Positions 16,675 to 24,431 of a stretch of DNA of 62,653 bases are shown piece by piece. Numbering within the stretch: position 1 is the first letter of the stretch; each line of letters opens with the position of its first letter. Location: NCBI RefSeq assembly GCF_014647515.1, contig NZ_BMPI01000061.1, forward strand, positions 974-63,626. Reading direction: 5' to 3'. A program made the position numbers and the translations under genes. Below the pieces are notes generated by a model. The model made no database searches. It worked only from the letters and a program-made list of their open reading frames with translations, and had not been told where the DNA came from. Origin of the DNA: Dactylosporangium sucinum (GTDB lineage Bacteria > Actinomycetota > Actinomycetes > Mycobacteriales > Micromonosporaceae).

Positions 16675-17358
16675 CTACGGCTCGAACTTGTAGCCCAGGC
16701 CGCGGACCGTCACGATGAAGCGCGGCGCGGAGGGCTCGGGCTCGATCTTGGAGCGGAGGCGCTTCACGTGTACGTCCAGGGTCTTCGTGTCGCCGACGTA
16801 GTCGGCGCCCCAGACGCGGTCGATCAGCTGGCCGCGCGTCAGGACCCGGCCGGCGTTGCGCAGCAGGAGCTCCAGCAGCTCGAACTCCTTCAGCGGCAGC
16901 TGGACAACGTCGCCGGCCACCGTCACCACGTGGCGGTCGACGTCCATGCGGACCGGGCCGGCCGACAGGGTCGGCGGGGCCAGCTCGCCCACCGCGTCCA
17001 CCTGGCGGCGGAGCACGGCGCGGATTCGGGCGACCAGCTCGCGCGGCGAGTAGGGCTTGGTGACGTAGTCGTCGGCGCCGATCTCCAGGCCGACCACCTT
17101 GTCGATCTCGCTGTCCCGCGCCGTGATCATGATGATCGGCACGTTGGACTTCTGCCGCATCTGCCGGCACACCTCGGTGCCCGACATCTCGGGGAGCATC
17201 AGGTCGAGCAGGACGATGTCCGCGCCGGTGCGGTCGAACTCGGTCAGGGCCTCGGTGCCGGTCGCGGCGATGGAGACCTCGAAGCCCTCGCGACGGAGCA
17301 TGTACGACAACGGGTCGGAAATCGACTCTTCGTCCTCGACCACGAGTACGCGCGCCAA
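16675..17358 (-). CDS. regX3: Response regulator RegX3 (PhoP-type phosphate-response regulator)
   Basis: A 227-residue OmpR-family regulator. The receiver domain begins ARVLVVEDEES, with phospho-acceptor Asp52 in VLLDLMLP, Thr in MITARDS and Lys in YVTKPYSPRELVARI. The winged-helix DNA-binding domain (about 130-227) ends RLRSKIEPEPSAPRFIVTVRGLGYKFEP. Start: TTG 17358, with AAGGA 8 bases upstream, gives the family's usual N-terminus. The longer ATG frame to 17439 would overlap the senX3 stop and adds unconserved residues. It follows senX3 with a 77-bp gap, and together they control phosphate genes such as pst. Confidence 0.93.
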   Translation of the reverse strand: MARVLVVEDEESISDPLSYMLRREGFEVSIAATGTEALTEFDRTGADIVLLDLMLPEMSGTEVCRQMRQKSNVPIIMITARDSEIDKVVGLEIGADDYVTKPYSPRELVARIRAVLRRQVDAVGELAPPTLSAGPVRMDVDRHVVTVAGDVVQLPLKEFELLELLLRNAGRVLTRGQLIDRVWGADYVGDTKTLDVHVKRLRSKIEPEPSAPRFIVTVRGLGYKFEP

Positions 17359-17435
17359 CGTGCTGTCCTTTCGTAGCTGCCGGGGAGCCGCACTGCGCTG
17401 CGAACCGCGGAACTCAGATTGCTGTTGCATAACGA

Positions 17436-18485
17436 TCATGGGGCCCCTCCGATCTCAACTGACGGCGGTAGCGCCAACGCAGCCTCAGACGGACGCGAAG
17501 GCAGCCGCAGGGTGAATGTCGAACCAACTCCGACGGTGCTCTCCACCGTGACCCGGCCGCCGTGATTGGTCGAGATGTGCTTGACGATCGCCAGGCCCAG
17601 GCCGGTGCCGCCGGTGGCTCGGGAGCGGGCGCGATCGGCGCGGTAGAAGCGCTCGAAGATGCGGTCGAGGTCACGCGGCTCGATGCCGATGCCCTGGTCG
17701 GCGACCGCGATCTCGACGTAGCCGTCGCCGCTGGCGGAGGTGGTGACCGTGACCTTGGTGGACTCCGGCGAGTACGCGATCGCGTTCTCCACCAGGTTGA
17801 CCACGGCGGTGACGAGCTGGTTCTCGTTGCCGTAGACGGTCAGGCCGCGCATGCCCTGGAAGACGACCTCCATCTCCTTGGCGGAGGCGGGCGTCTTGGT
17901 GCGGTCGAGCACCTCGGCCGTGATCTTGTCGACGTCGACCGGCTCGGGCTCGGGCAGCGGCTCCGCGCCCTGCAGGCGGGAGAGCTCCAGCAGCTCGGAG
18001 ACGAGGCGGCCGAGCCGGGACGACTCGTGCTTGATCCGCTCGGCGAACCGGATGGCGGCGGCGGGGTCCTTGTCGGTGGCGTCCAGCAGCGCCTCGGCGA
18101 GCAGCTGCAGCGCGCCGACGGGCGTCTTCAGCTCGTGGCTGACGTTGGCGACGAAGTCGCGGCGCACGCGGGCCACGCGGTGCGCCTCGGTCACGTCGGC
18201 GGCCTCGATCGCCACCCGGCCGTTGTCCAGGGGAACGGCCCGCACGTTGACCCCGAGCGGCTCGCCGTAGGTCAGGCGGGGCAGGTCGAGCTCGACGACC
18301 CGGGTGGCCCCGCTGCGCCGGACCTGGCCGGCGAGGGTCCGCACGATCGTGTGCGCCTCCTCGGGACCGCCCGCCCGCTGCCGCACGAGACCCATCTCCC
18401 GGGCGGCCGCGTTGGCCAGCACGGGATGATCGGTCCCGTCTAGGACCAGCACCCCGACCTGCAGTGCGTCAAGGATGTCGGTCAT
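17436..18485 (-). CDS. senX3: SenX3-type sensor histidine kinase lacking membrane helices
   Basis: A 349-residue histidine kinase. An N-terminal PAS-like region (GVLVLDGTDHPVLANAAARE, about 10-30) is followed by a HisKA domain with FVANVSHELKTPVGAL (His117). The HATPase domain has NLVENAIAYSP (N box), ADQGIGIEPRD (G1), FERFYRADRARSRATGGTGLGLAIVKH (F and G2). The phosphotransfer region is very close to SenX3/PhoR of actinobacteria. SenX3 normally begins with two membrane helices, and here there are none. ATG 18485 has GAGGGG 5 bases away. GTG 18527 would add only 14 polar residues, and an in-frame TAA lies eight codons before it. Confidence 0.9.
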   Translation of the reverse strand: MTDILDALQVGVLVLDGTDHPVLANAAAREMGLVRQRAGGPEEAHTIVRTLAGQVRRSGATRVVELDLPRLTYGEPLGVNVRAVPLDNGRVAIEAADVTEAHRVARVRRDFVANVSHELKTPVGALQLLAEALLDATDKDPAAAIRFAERIKHESSRLGRLVSELLELSRLQGAEPLPEPEPVDVDKITAEVLDRTKTPASAKEMEVVFQGMRGLTVYGNENQLVTAVVNLVENAIAYSPESTKVTVTTSASGDGYVEIAVADQGIGIEPRDLDRIFERFYRADRARSRATGGTGLGLAIVKHISTNHGGRVTVESTVGVGSTFTLRLPSRPSEAALALPPSVEIGGAP

Positions 18486-18599
18486 CGCCGGCCCCTCGGA
18501 CCTCGCCTGCCGGAACTTCCACTCCACGGCTTGATGGTAGGAGGTCCCTTACCCGACCGACGGCTCGCAGGGGCACGAAACGGGCTCCCGTAGCCCAGT

Positions 18600-18632
18600 G
18601 TTCACCCTGGTGGGGGGCGATGTTCACGTCCA
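18600..18632. promoter_or_regulatory. PHO box between senX3 and phoU
   Basis: Three successive 11-bp units: GTTCACCCTGG, TGGGGGGCGAT (degenerate) and GTTCACGTCCA. The outer two match the GTTCAC direct repeat bound by PhoP/RegX3 regulators. The spacing of 22 bp between them fits two helical-turn repeats. A candidate -10 TACCGT for phoU starts 18 bp downstream. Confidence 0.7.
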
Positions 18633-18679
18633 GCGCGGGCGCGGAACCATACCGTGAAGTTCGACACGATAGGAGCAGT

Positions 18680-19336
18680 ATGCGCGACGAATACCGTGCG
18701 GATCTTGTGCAGGTCAACCGGCTACTGGTCTGGATGGCAGACGCCGTCCGCAGCGCCATGGCCCGGGCCACCAACGCCCTGCTGAAGGCGGACCAGACCG
18801 ACGCCGAAGAGGTCATCGCCCGCGACGCCGAGGTCAACGCGCTGTACCGGCTCGTCGAGGACAAGGTCTACGACCTCTGCGCCCGCCAGGCTCCGGTCGC
18901 GTCGGACCTGCGGCTGGTGCTGACGGCCCTGCACCTGGCCGCCGACCTGGAGCGTATGGGCGACCTCGCGGAGCACGTGGCCAAGACGGCGCTGCGCCGG
19001 CACCCCGGTGTGGCCGTGCCGGAGCCCCTAGTCGAGACGTTCGAGCAGATGGGCGTCGTGGCCGACCGGATCGCCGGGAAGATCTCCCGGGCGATCTCCA
19101 CCTCCGACGTCGTGGCCGCCGGCCAGCTCGACCGCGACGACGACGAGATGGACCGGCTGCACACCAGCCTGTTCACCACCATGTTCGGGCCCGCCTGGTC
19201 GGAGGGCACCGAGGCCGCCGTCGACTCGGCGCTGCTCGGCCGCTTCTACGAGCGCTACGCGGACCACGCGGTCAACGCCGGCCGGCACGTGGTGTTCCTG
19301 GTCACCGGCGAGGCGCTGGACAGCCGCCCCGAGTGA
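18680..19336 (+). CDS. phoU: Phosphate signalling regulator PhoU
   Basis: A 218-residue PhoU with two three-helix repeats. Metal-binding patches resembling E/DxxxD are visible: DLERMGDLAEHVAKTA in the first repeat (about 95-110) and FYERYADHAVNAGRHVVF in the second (about 190-207). PhoU links the Pst transporter to the sensor kinase and holds the Pho system off when phosphate is plentiful. ATG 18680 has AGGAG 4-5 bases upstream. It is divergent from senX3-regX3 across a PHO box, so it is probably under RegX3 control. A strong terminator separates it from gpm. Confidence 0.94.
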   Translation: MRDEYRADLVQVNRLLVWMADAVRSAMARATNALLKADQTDAEEVIARDAEVNALYRLVEDKVYDLCARQAPVASDLRLVLTALHLAADLERMGDLAEHVAKTALRRHPGVAVPEPLVETFEQMGVVADRIAGKISRAISTSDVVAAGQLDRDDDEMDRLHTSLFTTMFGPAWSEGTEAAVDSALLGRFYERYADHAVNAGRHVVFLVTGEALDSRPE

Positions 19337-19343
19337 CAACAGC

Positions 19344-19373
19344 GAAGGGGGAGGGCCGAGACCCTCCCCCTTC
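19344..19373. terminator. Bidirectional terminator between phoU and gpm
   Basis: A perfect 12-bp stem GAAGGGGGAGGG / CCCTCCCCCTTC with a 6-base loop, centred in the 46-bp gap between the converging genes. It can serve both strands. Confidence 0.85.
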
Positions 19374-19382
19374 GAACAGGCG

Positions 19383-20135
19383 TCAGCGGCCCTGGTTCGC
19401 CACCGCGGCCGCGGCCTCGGCCGCCGCCTCCGGGTCCAGGTAGGTGCCGCCGGTCGTGATCGGCTTGAGCGACGCGTCCAGGTCGTAGCGCAGCGGGATG
19501 CCGGTCGGGATGTTGAGCTTGGCGATCGCCTCGTCCGAGATGCCGTCGAGGTGCTTCACGAGCGCACGAAGCGAGTTGCCGTGCGCCGCGACCAGGACGG
19601 TCTTGCCGTCCACCAGCTGCGGGACGATCTGGTCGTACCAGTACGGCAGCATCCGGGCGACGACGTCCTTCAGGCACTCGGTGCGCGGCCGCAACTCCGG
19701 CGGCAGGCTCGCATACCGCGGGTCGTCGATCTGCGACCACTCGTCGTCGTCGGCGAGGGGCGGCGGCGGCACGTCGTAGGACCGGCGCCAGAGCATGAAC
19801 TGCTCCTCGCCGAACTCCTCGAGCGTCTGTTTCTTGTTCTTGCCCTGCAGGGCACCGTAGTGCCGCTCGTTGAGCCGCCAGCTGCGCTGGACCGGGATCC
19901 AGTGCCGGTCGGCGGCGTGCAGGGCGATCTCGCAGGTGCGGATGGCACGGCGCAGCACTGACGTGTGCACCACATCCGGCAGGAGACCGGACTCACGGAT
20001 CAGCTCGCCGCCCCGACGGGCCTCGGCCTCCCCTTTGGCGCTGAGGTCCACGTCGACCCAGCCGGTGAACAGGTTCTTGGCGTTCCACTCGCTCTCACCG
20101 TGCCGCAAGAGCACCAGTGTCCCGACTTCGCTCAT
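19383..20135 (-). CDS. gpmA: 2,3-bisphosphoglycerate-dependent phosphoglycerate mutase
   Basis: A 250-residue glycolytic mutase of the histidine-phosphatase superfamily. The catalytic motif LVLLRHGESEWNAKNLFTGW holds the phospho-histidine (His about 12). The cofactor-binding segment RLNERHYGALQGKNK and the second catalytic His in VLVAAHGNSLRALVKHLDG are intact. Its length is that of the full dPGM family. ATG 20135 has GGAGG 7 bases upstream. The longer open frame to 20294 is not used. A gene in this place next to senX3 is usual in actinobacteria (Rv0489). Confidence 0.95.
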   Translation of the reverse strand: MSEVGTLVLLRHGESEWNAKNLFTGWVDVDLSAKGEAEARRGGELIRESGLLPDVVHTSVLRRAIRTCEIALHAADRHWIPVQRSWRLNERHYGALQGKNKKQTLEEFGEEQFMLWRRSYDVPPPPLADDDEWSQIDDPRYASLPPELRPRTECLKDVVARMLPYWYDQIVPQLVDGKTVLVAAHGNSLRALVKHLDGISDEAIAKLNIPTGIPLRYDLDASLKPITTGGTYLDPEAAAEAAAAVANQGR

Positions 20136-20199
20136 GGATCCATCCTCCCGCACATAACCTTTCGACACCGCAGGGGCCCGGATGTAAGGATGCGAAATC

Positions 20200-21423
20200 G
20201 TGCCGGTCATTACGGGGAAACAGCCGCTGCCCGCCCAGTTCTGGGCCGTGTGGACGGCCACGCTGATCAACCGGGCCGGCGGGTTCGTCATCATCTTTCT
20301 CGCGATCTACCTGACCTCCGAGCGCGGCTTCTCCGAGACGACGGCCGGCCTGGTCATCGGCCTCTACGGGCTGGGCGGCGCGATCGGCGTCACGGCGGGT
20401 GGCCACCTGACCGACCGCTGGGGCCGCCGGCCCACCGCCCTGCTCGCCCTCGGCTCGGCATCGGTCCTGATGATCGCGCTCGGCCTGGTGCGCGGCGAGG
20501 TCGCCATCATGGTCGCCGCGGGGCTGCTCGGCCTCGCCGCCGAGGCCGCCCGGCCCGCGCTCGGCGCGATGATCACCGACATCGTTCCCGACGCCGACCG
20601 CATGCGGGCCTTCAACGTCTACTTCTGGGCGATCAACCTCGGCTTCGCCGTTGCCGCGGTCCTGGCCGGCTTCGCCTCCTCGGCCGGCTATTTCTGGCTG
20701 TTCGCCGCCGACGCGGTCACCACGGCGTTCGCGGCCGTTCTGATCGCGGTCAGGACGCGCGAGACGCGGCCCGCGCACCTCGAGGCGAAGCACGAGGGCG
20801 GCTCCCTGGCGGCCGTCGCGAGGGACCGGGTGTTCCTCGGGTTCATCGCCTGCAACCTGATGATCGCGCTGGTCCTCCTCCAGCACATGTCGATGCTGCC
20901 GCTGGCCATGGTCGAGGAGCCGTTGCCTCCCAGCACCTTCGGCGTCGTCATCGCGCTGAACGGCATCCTGATCGTCGTGGGGCAACTCGGGCTGACCCGG
21001 CTGCTGGTCCGCCGCCGCCCGGCCTACATCCTGCCGGTGTCGGTCGTGGTCATCGGGCTCGGTTTCGGGCTCACCGCGTTCGCGCACACCCCGGTCTGGT
21101 ACGGCGCGACGGTGCTCGTCTGGACTCTCGGCGAGATGCTCAACGCCCCGGCGAACTCCGCGCTGCTCGCCGGCCTCTCCCCCGTCGCCATGCGCGGTCG
21201 CTACCAGGGCGGTTACTCGTTGTCCTGGCAGCTGGCGTCGTTCCTGGCGCCGACGCTGGGCGGCGCCGTGCGTGACCACGCGGGCAACACCACGCTGTGG
21301 CTCGGCTGCCTCGGGCTCGGCCTGGCGGCGGGCGCCTGGAACCTGCTGGCCGCGCCCGCCCGCGAGCGCCGCGTCAGGGACCTGGCCGCCGAGGAGCGCG
21401 AAACCAGCCTCGCTACGATCTGA
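20200..21423 (+). CDS. MFS transporter (first of a tandem pair)
   Basis: A 407-residue major facilitator with 12 predicted helices. Motif A GGHLTDRWGRRPT lies between helices 2 and 3. A partial second motif lies near the central loop (TRETRPAHLEAKHEGG). The first helix carries the unusual sequence TLINRAGGFVIIFLAIYL, also seen in the next gene. It belongs to the drug/sugar efflux-like MFS_1 group and its substrate is unknown. GTG 20200 is the first start and lies 64 bp from the divergent gpm start. Thirty bases separate it from the paralogous gene. Confidence 0.87.
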   Translation: MPVITGKQPLPAQFWAVWTATLINRAGGFVIIFLAIYLTSERGFSETTAGLVIGLYGLGGAIGVTAGGHLTDRWGRRPTALLALGSASVLMIALGLVRGEVAIMVAAGLLGLAAEAARPALGAMITDIVPDADRMRAFNVYFWAINLGFAVAAVLAGFASSAGYFWLFAADAVTTAFAAVLIAVRTRETRPAHLEAKHEGGSLAAVARDRVFLGFIACNLMIALVLLQHMSMLPLAMVEEPLPPSTFGVVIALNGILIVVGQLGLTRLLVRRRPAYILPVSVVVIGLGFGLTAFAHTPVWYGATVLVWTLGEMLNAPANSALLAGLSPVAMRGRYQGGYSLSWQLASFLAPTLGGAVRDHAGNTTLWLGCLGLGLAAGAWNLLAAPARERRVRDLAAEERETSLATI

Positions 21424-21453
21424 CTGTAAGGCTTCCTAATAGATAGAGGCGGA

Positions 21454-22674
21454 GTGCGCATCTTCGGCGGTCTTCCCCGGATGTACTGGTACCTCTGGAC
21501 CGGCATGTTGATCAACCGCGTCGGCGGCTTCGTCGCCCTGGTCCTCTCGCTGTACCTCACCGCCGACCGCGGCCTCACGCCCAGCGTCGCCGGCCTGGTC
21601 GTCGGCGGCTACGGCATCGGCGGCATCGCCGGCGTCCTGCTCGGCGGCGTGCTCGCCGACCTCTGGGGGCGCCGGCCGACGCTGCTCGTGGCGCACTTCG
21701 GCGCCGCCGTCCTGCTGGTAGGCCTCGCCCTCACCGACCGGATCGCCGCCATCGCCGTGCTCGCCGCGCTGCTCGGCCTCATGCACTCGATGCCCGGGCC
21801 GGCGTTCGTGGCGGCAATCGTCGACGTGACCCCGGCCGACGACCGCAGCCGCGCGTTCAACCTCCAGTTCTGGGCGTTCAACCTGGGCATGGCGGTCGCC
21901 TCGCTGGTCGCTGGCGCGCTCGCCGAGGTGAGCTTCACGCTGCTCTTCAGCGTCGACGCCGCCGGCACGCTGATCACGGCGCTGCTCATCCTGTGGAAGG
22001 TGCGCGAGACCCGGCCGGAGCACCACGCGCGCCATGAGACCGCCGCGACGCCGGGCGGGCTGCACACGGCGCTCACCGACCCGGCGTTCATGCTTTTCGT
22101 CGGCCTGTCGCTGCTGCTGGCCGTGGTGACGCTGCAGACGTCGACGATCCTGCCGCTGGCGATCAACGCCGACGGGCTGCGGCCGTCGGCGTACGGGTCG
22201 GTGGTCGCCTACGCCGGGCTGCTCATCGTCGTCGGGCAGCTGTTCGTCCCGAAGCTGATCGGGCGCTGGCGCAAGGGCACCGCGCTCGCGGTCGCCAACG
22301 TGCTCCTCGGGCTCGGCTTCGCCTACGTCGCGCTGGCCGACAACCTCTACGGCTACCTCATCGCCGCGAGCATCTGGACGGTCGGCTCGATGATCGCCGC
22401 GCCGCCGAACGCCGCGGTCATCGCCGAGCTGTCCCCCGAGGCGCTGCGCGGGCGGTACCAGAGCGTCTTCTATCTGGTCTTCCCCGCCGCGAGCTTCATC
22501 GCGCCGGCCGCCGGCGGCGCCAGCCTGGAACACCTCGGCAACTGGCACTGGGCGATCTGCGGCGCGCTCGGGCTGGCGGCGGCCGCCGGGCACCTGCTGA
22601 TCCAGCCGGCCCGGGAGCGCCGGGTGGCGAAACAACGTGCGGCCGAACGGTTTGAGGTGCCGATCGCCGGGTAG
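21454..22674 (+). CDS. MFS transporter (second of a tandem pair)
   Basis: A 406-residue paralogue of the preceding protein: the first helix GMLINRVGGFVALVLSLYLTADRG, motif A GGVLADLWGRRPT and the C-terminal ARERRVAKQRAAE tail all align with it. The two arose by tandem duplication and then diverged. GTG 21454 has GAGGCGGA directly upstream. The 30-bp spacer contains an imperfect dyad TAAGGCTTCCTAA that could be part of a separate promoter. Confidence 0.87.
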   Translation: MRIFGGLPRMYWYLWTGMLINRVGGFVALVLSLYLTADRGLTPSVAGLVVGGYGIGGIAGVLLGGVLADLWGRRPTLLVAHFGAAVLLVGLALTDRIAAIAVLAALLGLMHSMPGPAFVAAIVDVTPADDRSRAFNLQFWAFNLGMAVASLVAGALAEVSFTLLFSVDAAGTLITALLILWKVRETRPEHHARHETAATPGGLHTALTDPAFMLFVGLSLLLAVVTLQTSTILPLAINADGLRPSAYGSVVAYAGLLIVVGQLFVPKLIGRWRKGTALAVANVLLGLGFAYVALADNLYGYLIAASIWTVGSMIAAPPNAAVIAELSPEALRGRYQSVFYLVFPAASFIAPAAGGASLEHLGNWHWAICGALGLAAAAGHLLIQPARERRVAKQRAAERFEVPIAG

Positions 22675-22708
22675 TGGCTGCCCTCCACAGGACGGGCGGG
22701 GGACGACG

Positions 22709-23032
22709 TTGGACGGGCTGTCGGCAACGCTGGAGGCCAAGCAGGCGGGTACGGTCGTCATCCGCCTGGCGGGCGAGCTCGACCTGGCGACCCGCGAGCA
22801 GGTGGTGCTGGCCGTGCGGGCGGTGCTGCCCGCGTTCCAGCCCGGCGCGCTGGTGCTCGACCTGGCGGCGGTGACGGTGCTCGACTCGGCCGGCATCGGG
22901 GCGCTGGTGAGCTGCTGGAAGCTGGCGAACGGCGCCGGCTGCACGCTGACGCTGCGCAACCCGCGCCCGCTCGCCTACGCCCAGCTCGAGCTGACCGGCC
23001 TGCTGGACGTGTTCGCGCTGAGCGAGAACTGA
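22709..23032 (+). CDS. STAS-domain anti-sigma-factor antagonist
   Basis: A 107-residue single STAS domain of the SpoIIAA/RsbV type. The conserved phosphorylatable serine is in VLDSAGIGALVS (about Ser61), with the preceding strand ALVLDLAAVTV. Such proteins bind anti-sigma kinases and release sigma factors when unphosphorylated. No kinase or sigma partner lies next to it. TTG 22709 with GGGGGA 5-6 bases upstream gives the expected N-terminus. An ATG frame from 22637 would overlap the MFS gene. Confidence 0.85.
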   Translation: MDGLSATLEAKQAGTVVIRLAGELDLATREQVVLAVRAVLPAFQPGALVLDLAAVTVLDSAGIGALVSCWKLANGAGCTLTLRNPRPLAYAQLELTGLLDVFALSEN

Positions 23033-23050
23033 GGCGAGAACTGAAACGCT

Positions 23051-24097
23051 CTAGATCGTCCCGTCGTACTTCGCCGCGCCGCTCACCGTCCCGTCCCCGC
23101 GCAGCCGGGACTTGGCCGGGCCATCGCCGTAGAGCGAGTACCGGAAGAAGTCGATCATCGTCTTGGACACCGCCTGCGCCGCCGGCGTGCTGCCGAACAG
23201 CGCGGCGCCGTGGTCGCCGCCCAGCAGGGTGAGGAAGCCCTTCGGCCACGAGCAACTGTCGTAGAGGCTCTTTCCGCTGCTGTACGGCACGGTGCCGTCC
23301 TTGTCGCCGTGGATGAACAGCACCGGAGTGGCGGCGCCGCTGAACTTGCCGCCCATTCCCCCGCCGGCGACGATGACCGCGCCCTTGACCCGGCTGTCGC
23401 GACCCGACCCGGACAGCATGCCGGCGGTCGTGTAGCCGCCGGCCGAGTGGCCGGCCGCGCCGACCCGCCCGGTCTCGATGTGGCCGGCCAGCGCGGCGCC
23501 GGCCTTGGTGTCCAGCTTGAGCACCTCGGTGATGACCGCCGACGCGTCGGCCGGCTGGTTGGTCATGTCGCCCTGGTTGAACGGGTCGGCCTTGTCGTTG
23601 GTGAACGGGTAGGCGGGCGCGGCCACGACGAAGCCGGCCGCGGCGATCTTCGCGCTGACCCCCTGGTACCCCTCGGGCGAACCATGCAGCCCGTGACTCC
23701 ACAGCACCAGCGGGAACCGGCCCGCGGCAACCGGGGCATTGCTCTTCGGCGAACCGCCGACGCTCCCGGTCGACGGGTAGAAGACGAGCGTGCGCAGCGT
23801 GCGACCGGCCCGGGAGAAGGTGAACTGGCTGACCCCGACCCCGAACGTCTGGGTCGGCGCGGTCTTCGGCCCGGCGCTGGTCGGCTTGGCCGACGCCTGG
23901 CCCGCGACGCCCAGAGCCGCCACGCCGCTGTCGGCCGGGGAGGCTTCCTGTGCGGCGTCCGCCGTCGCGGCGACGTCGCCCGCGTCCGAGGTGGTCACCG
24001 ACTGCTGGGACGACGGCTGGGACGACGGCTGCTCGCCGCATCCGGCGAGGGCAAGGGCGAGGAAGGCAGCGGCGACGGCGCGCGGCAGCGTTCGCAT
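23051..24097 (-). CDS. Lipoprotein alpha/beta-hydrolase (chlorophyllase/PET-hydrolase-like fold)
   Basis: A 348-residue secreted lipoprotein. The signal peptide ends at the lipobox LALAGC (Cys20), followed by a Ser/Gln/Ala-rich linker to about residue 75. The hydrolase domain has an oxyanion segment LWSHGLHGSPEGYQ, nucleophile elbow GAAGHSAGGY, Asp in LFIHGDKDGTVP and His in LLGGDHGAALFG. The triad is complete. The fold is that of dienelactone-hydrolase/chlorophyllase-type esterases. ATG 24097 lies 6 bases after TAACTT, so it is probably leaderless. It converges with the STAS gene 18 bp away. Confidence 0.85.
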   Translation of the reverse strand: MRTLPRAVAAAFLALALAGCGEQPSSQPSSQQSVTTSDAGDVAATADAAQEASPADSGVAALGVAGQASAKPTSAGPKTAPTQTFGVGVSQFTFSRAGRTLRTLVFYPSTGSVGGSPKSNAPVAAGRFPLVLWSHGLHGSPEGYQGVSAKIAAAGFVVAAPAYPFTNDKADPFNQGDMTNQPADASAVITEVLKLDTKAGAALAGHIETGRVGAAGHSAGGYTTAGMLSGSGRDSRVKGAVIVAGGGMGGKFSGAATPVLFIHGDKDGTVPYSSGKSLYDSCSWPKGFLTLLGGDHGAALFGSTPAAQAVSKTMIDFFRYSLYGDGPAKSRLRGDGTVSGAAKYDGTI

Positions 24098-24431
24098 GCG
24101 AGGAAGTTACGGGTTTCCGGCCCGGTGCGTCTTTACGCCCGGCTTAAGTTTGCGGCGTCGCCGGAAAGCTCGAACCGGCGGCAGCGGGTGACGTGCACCC
24201 CCAGTCCACGACACCCGCTCTGCAGCAGCCTTTCGGCCGCGCGTGCCGCCGGTTTGCGGTGACGCGCCCCGCCCGGACACATCACCGCGAGTGGGCCGCG
24301 AAGGCCCAGAACACCCCCGTCGCTCCCCAACTTCAGGAATCGCCGGATCCGTCAACGACGTTACGCGCCGCGCTATTCAAGCGACAAGTAAACGCGCTGT
24401 CGGCTCGCTCACACACTCGAAATAATCGAAA
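24098..24431. other. Intergenic region, no gene seen
   Basis: 334 bp between two minus-strand genes. The left end holds the promoter of the lipoprotein gene (TAACTT at -6). The right third is noticeably richer in A/T than its surroundings and ends with three tandem TCGAAAT-type units (24417-24441) that run across the stop codon of the glycosyltransferase gene. No tRNA, terminator or coding frame was recognised. Confidence 0.7.

Noticed and set aside
24098..24431. Possible tRNA or small RNA gene
   Set aside because: No T-arm GTTCRA pattern with matching stems and no CCA end was found.
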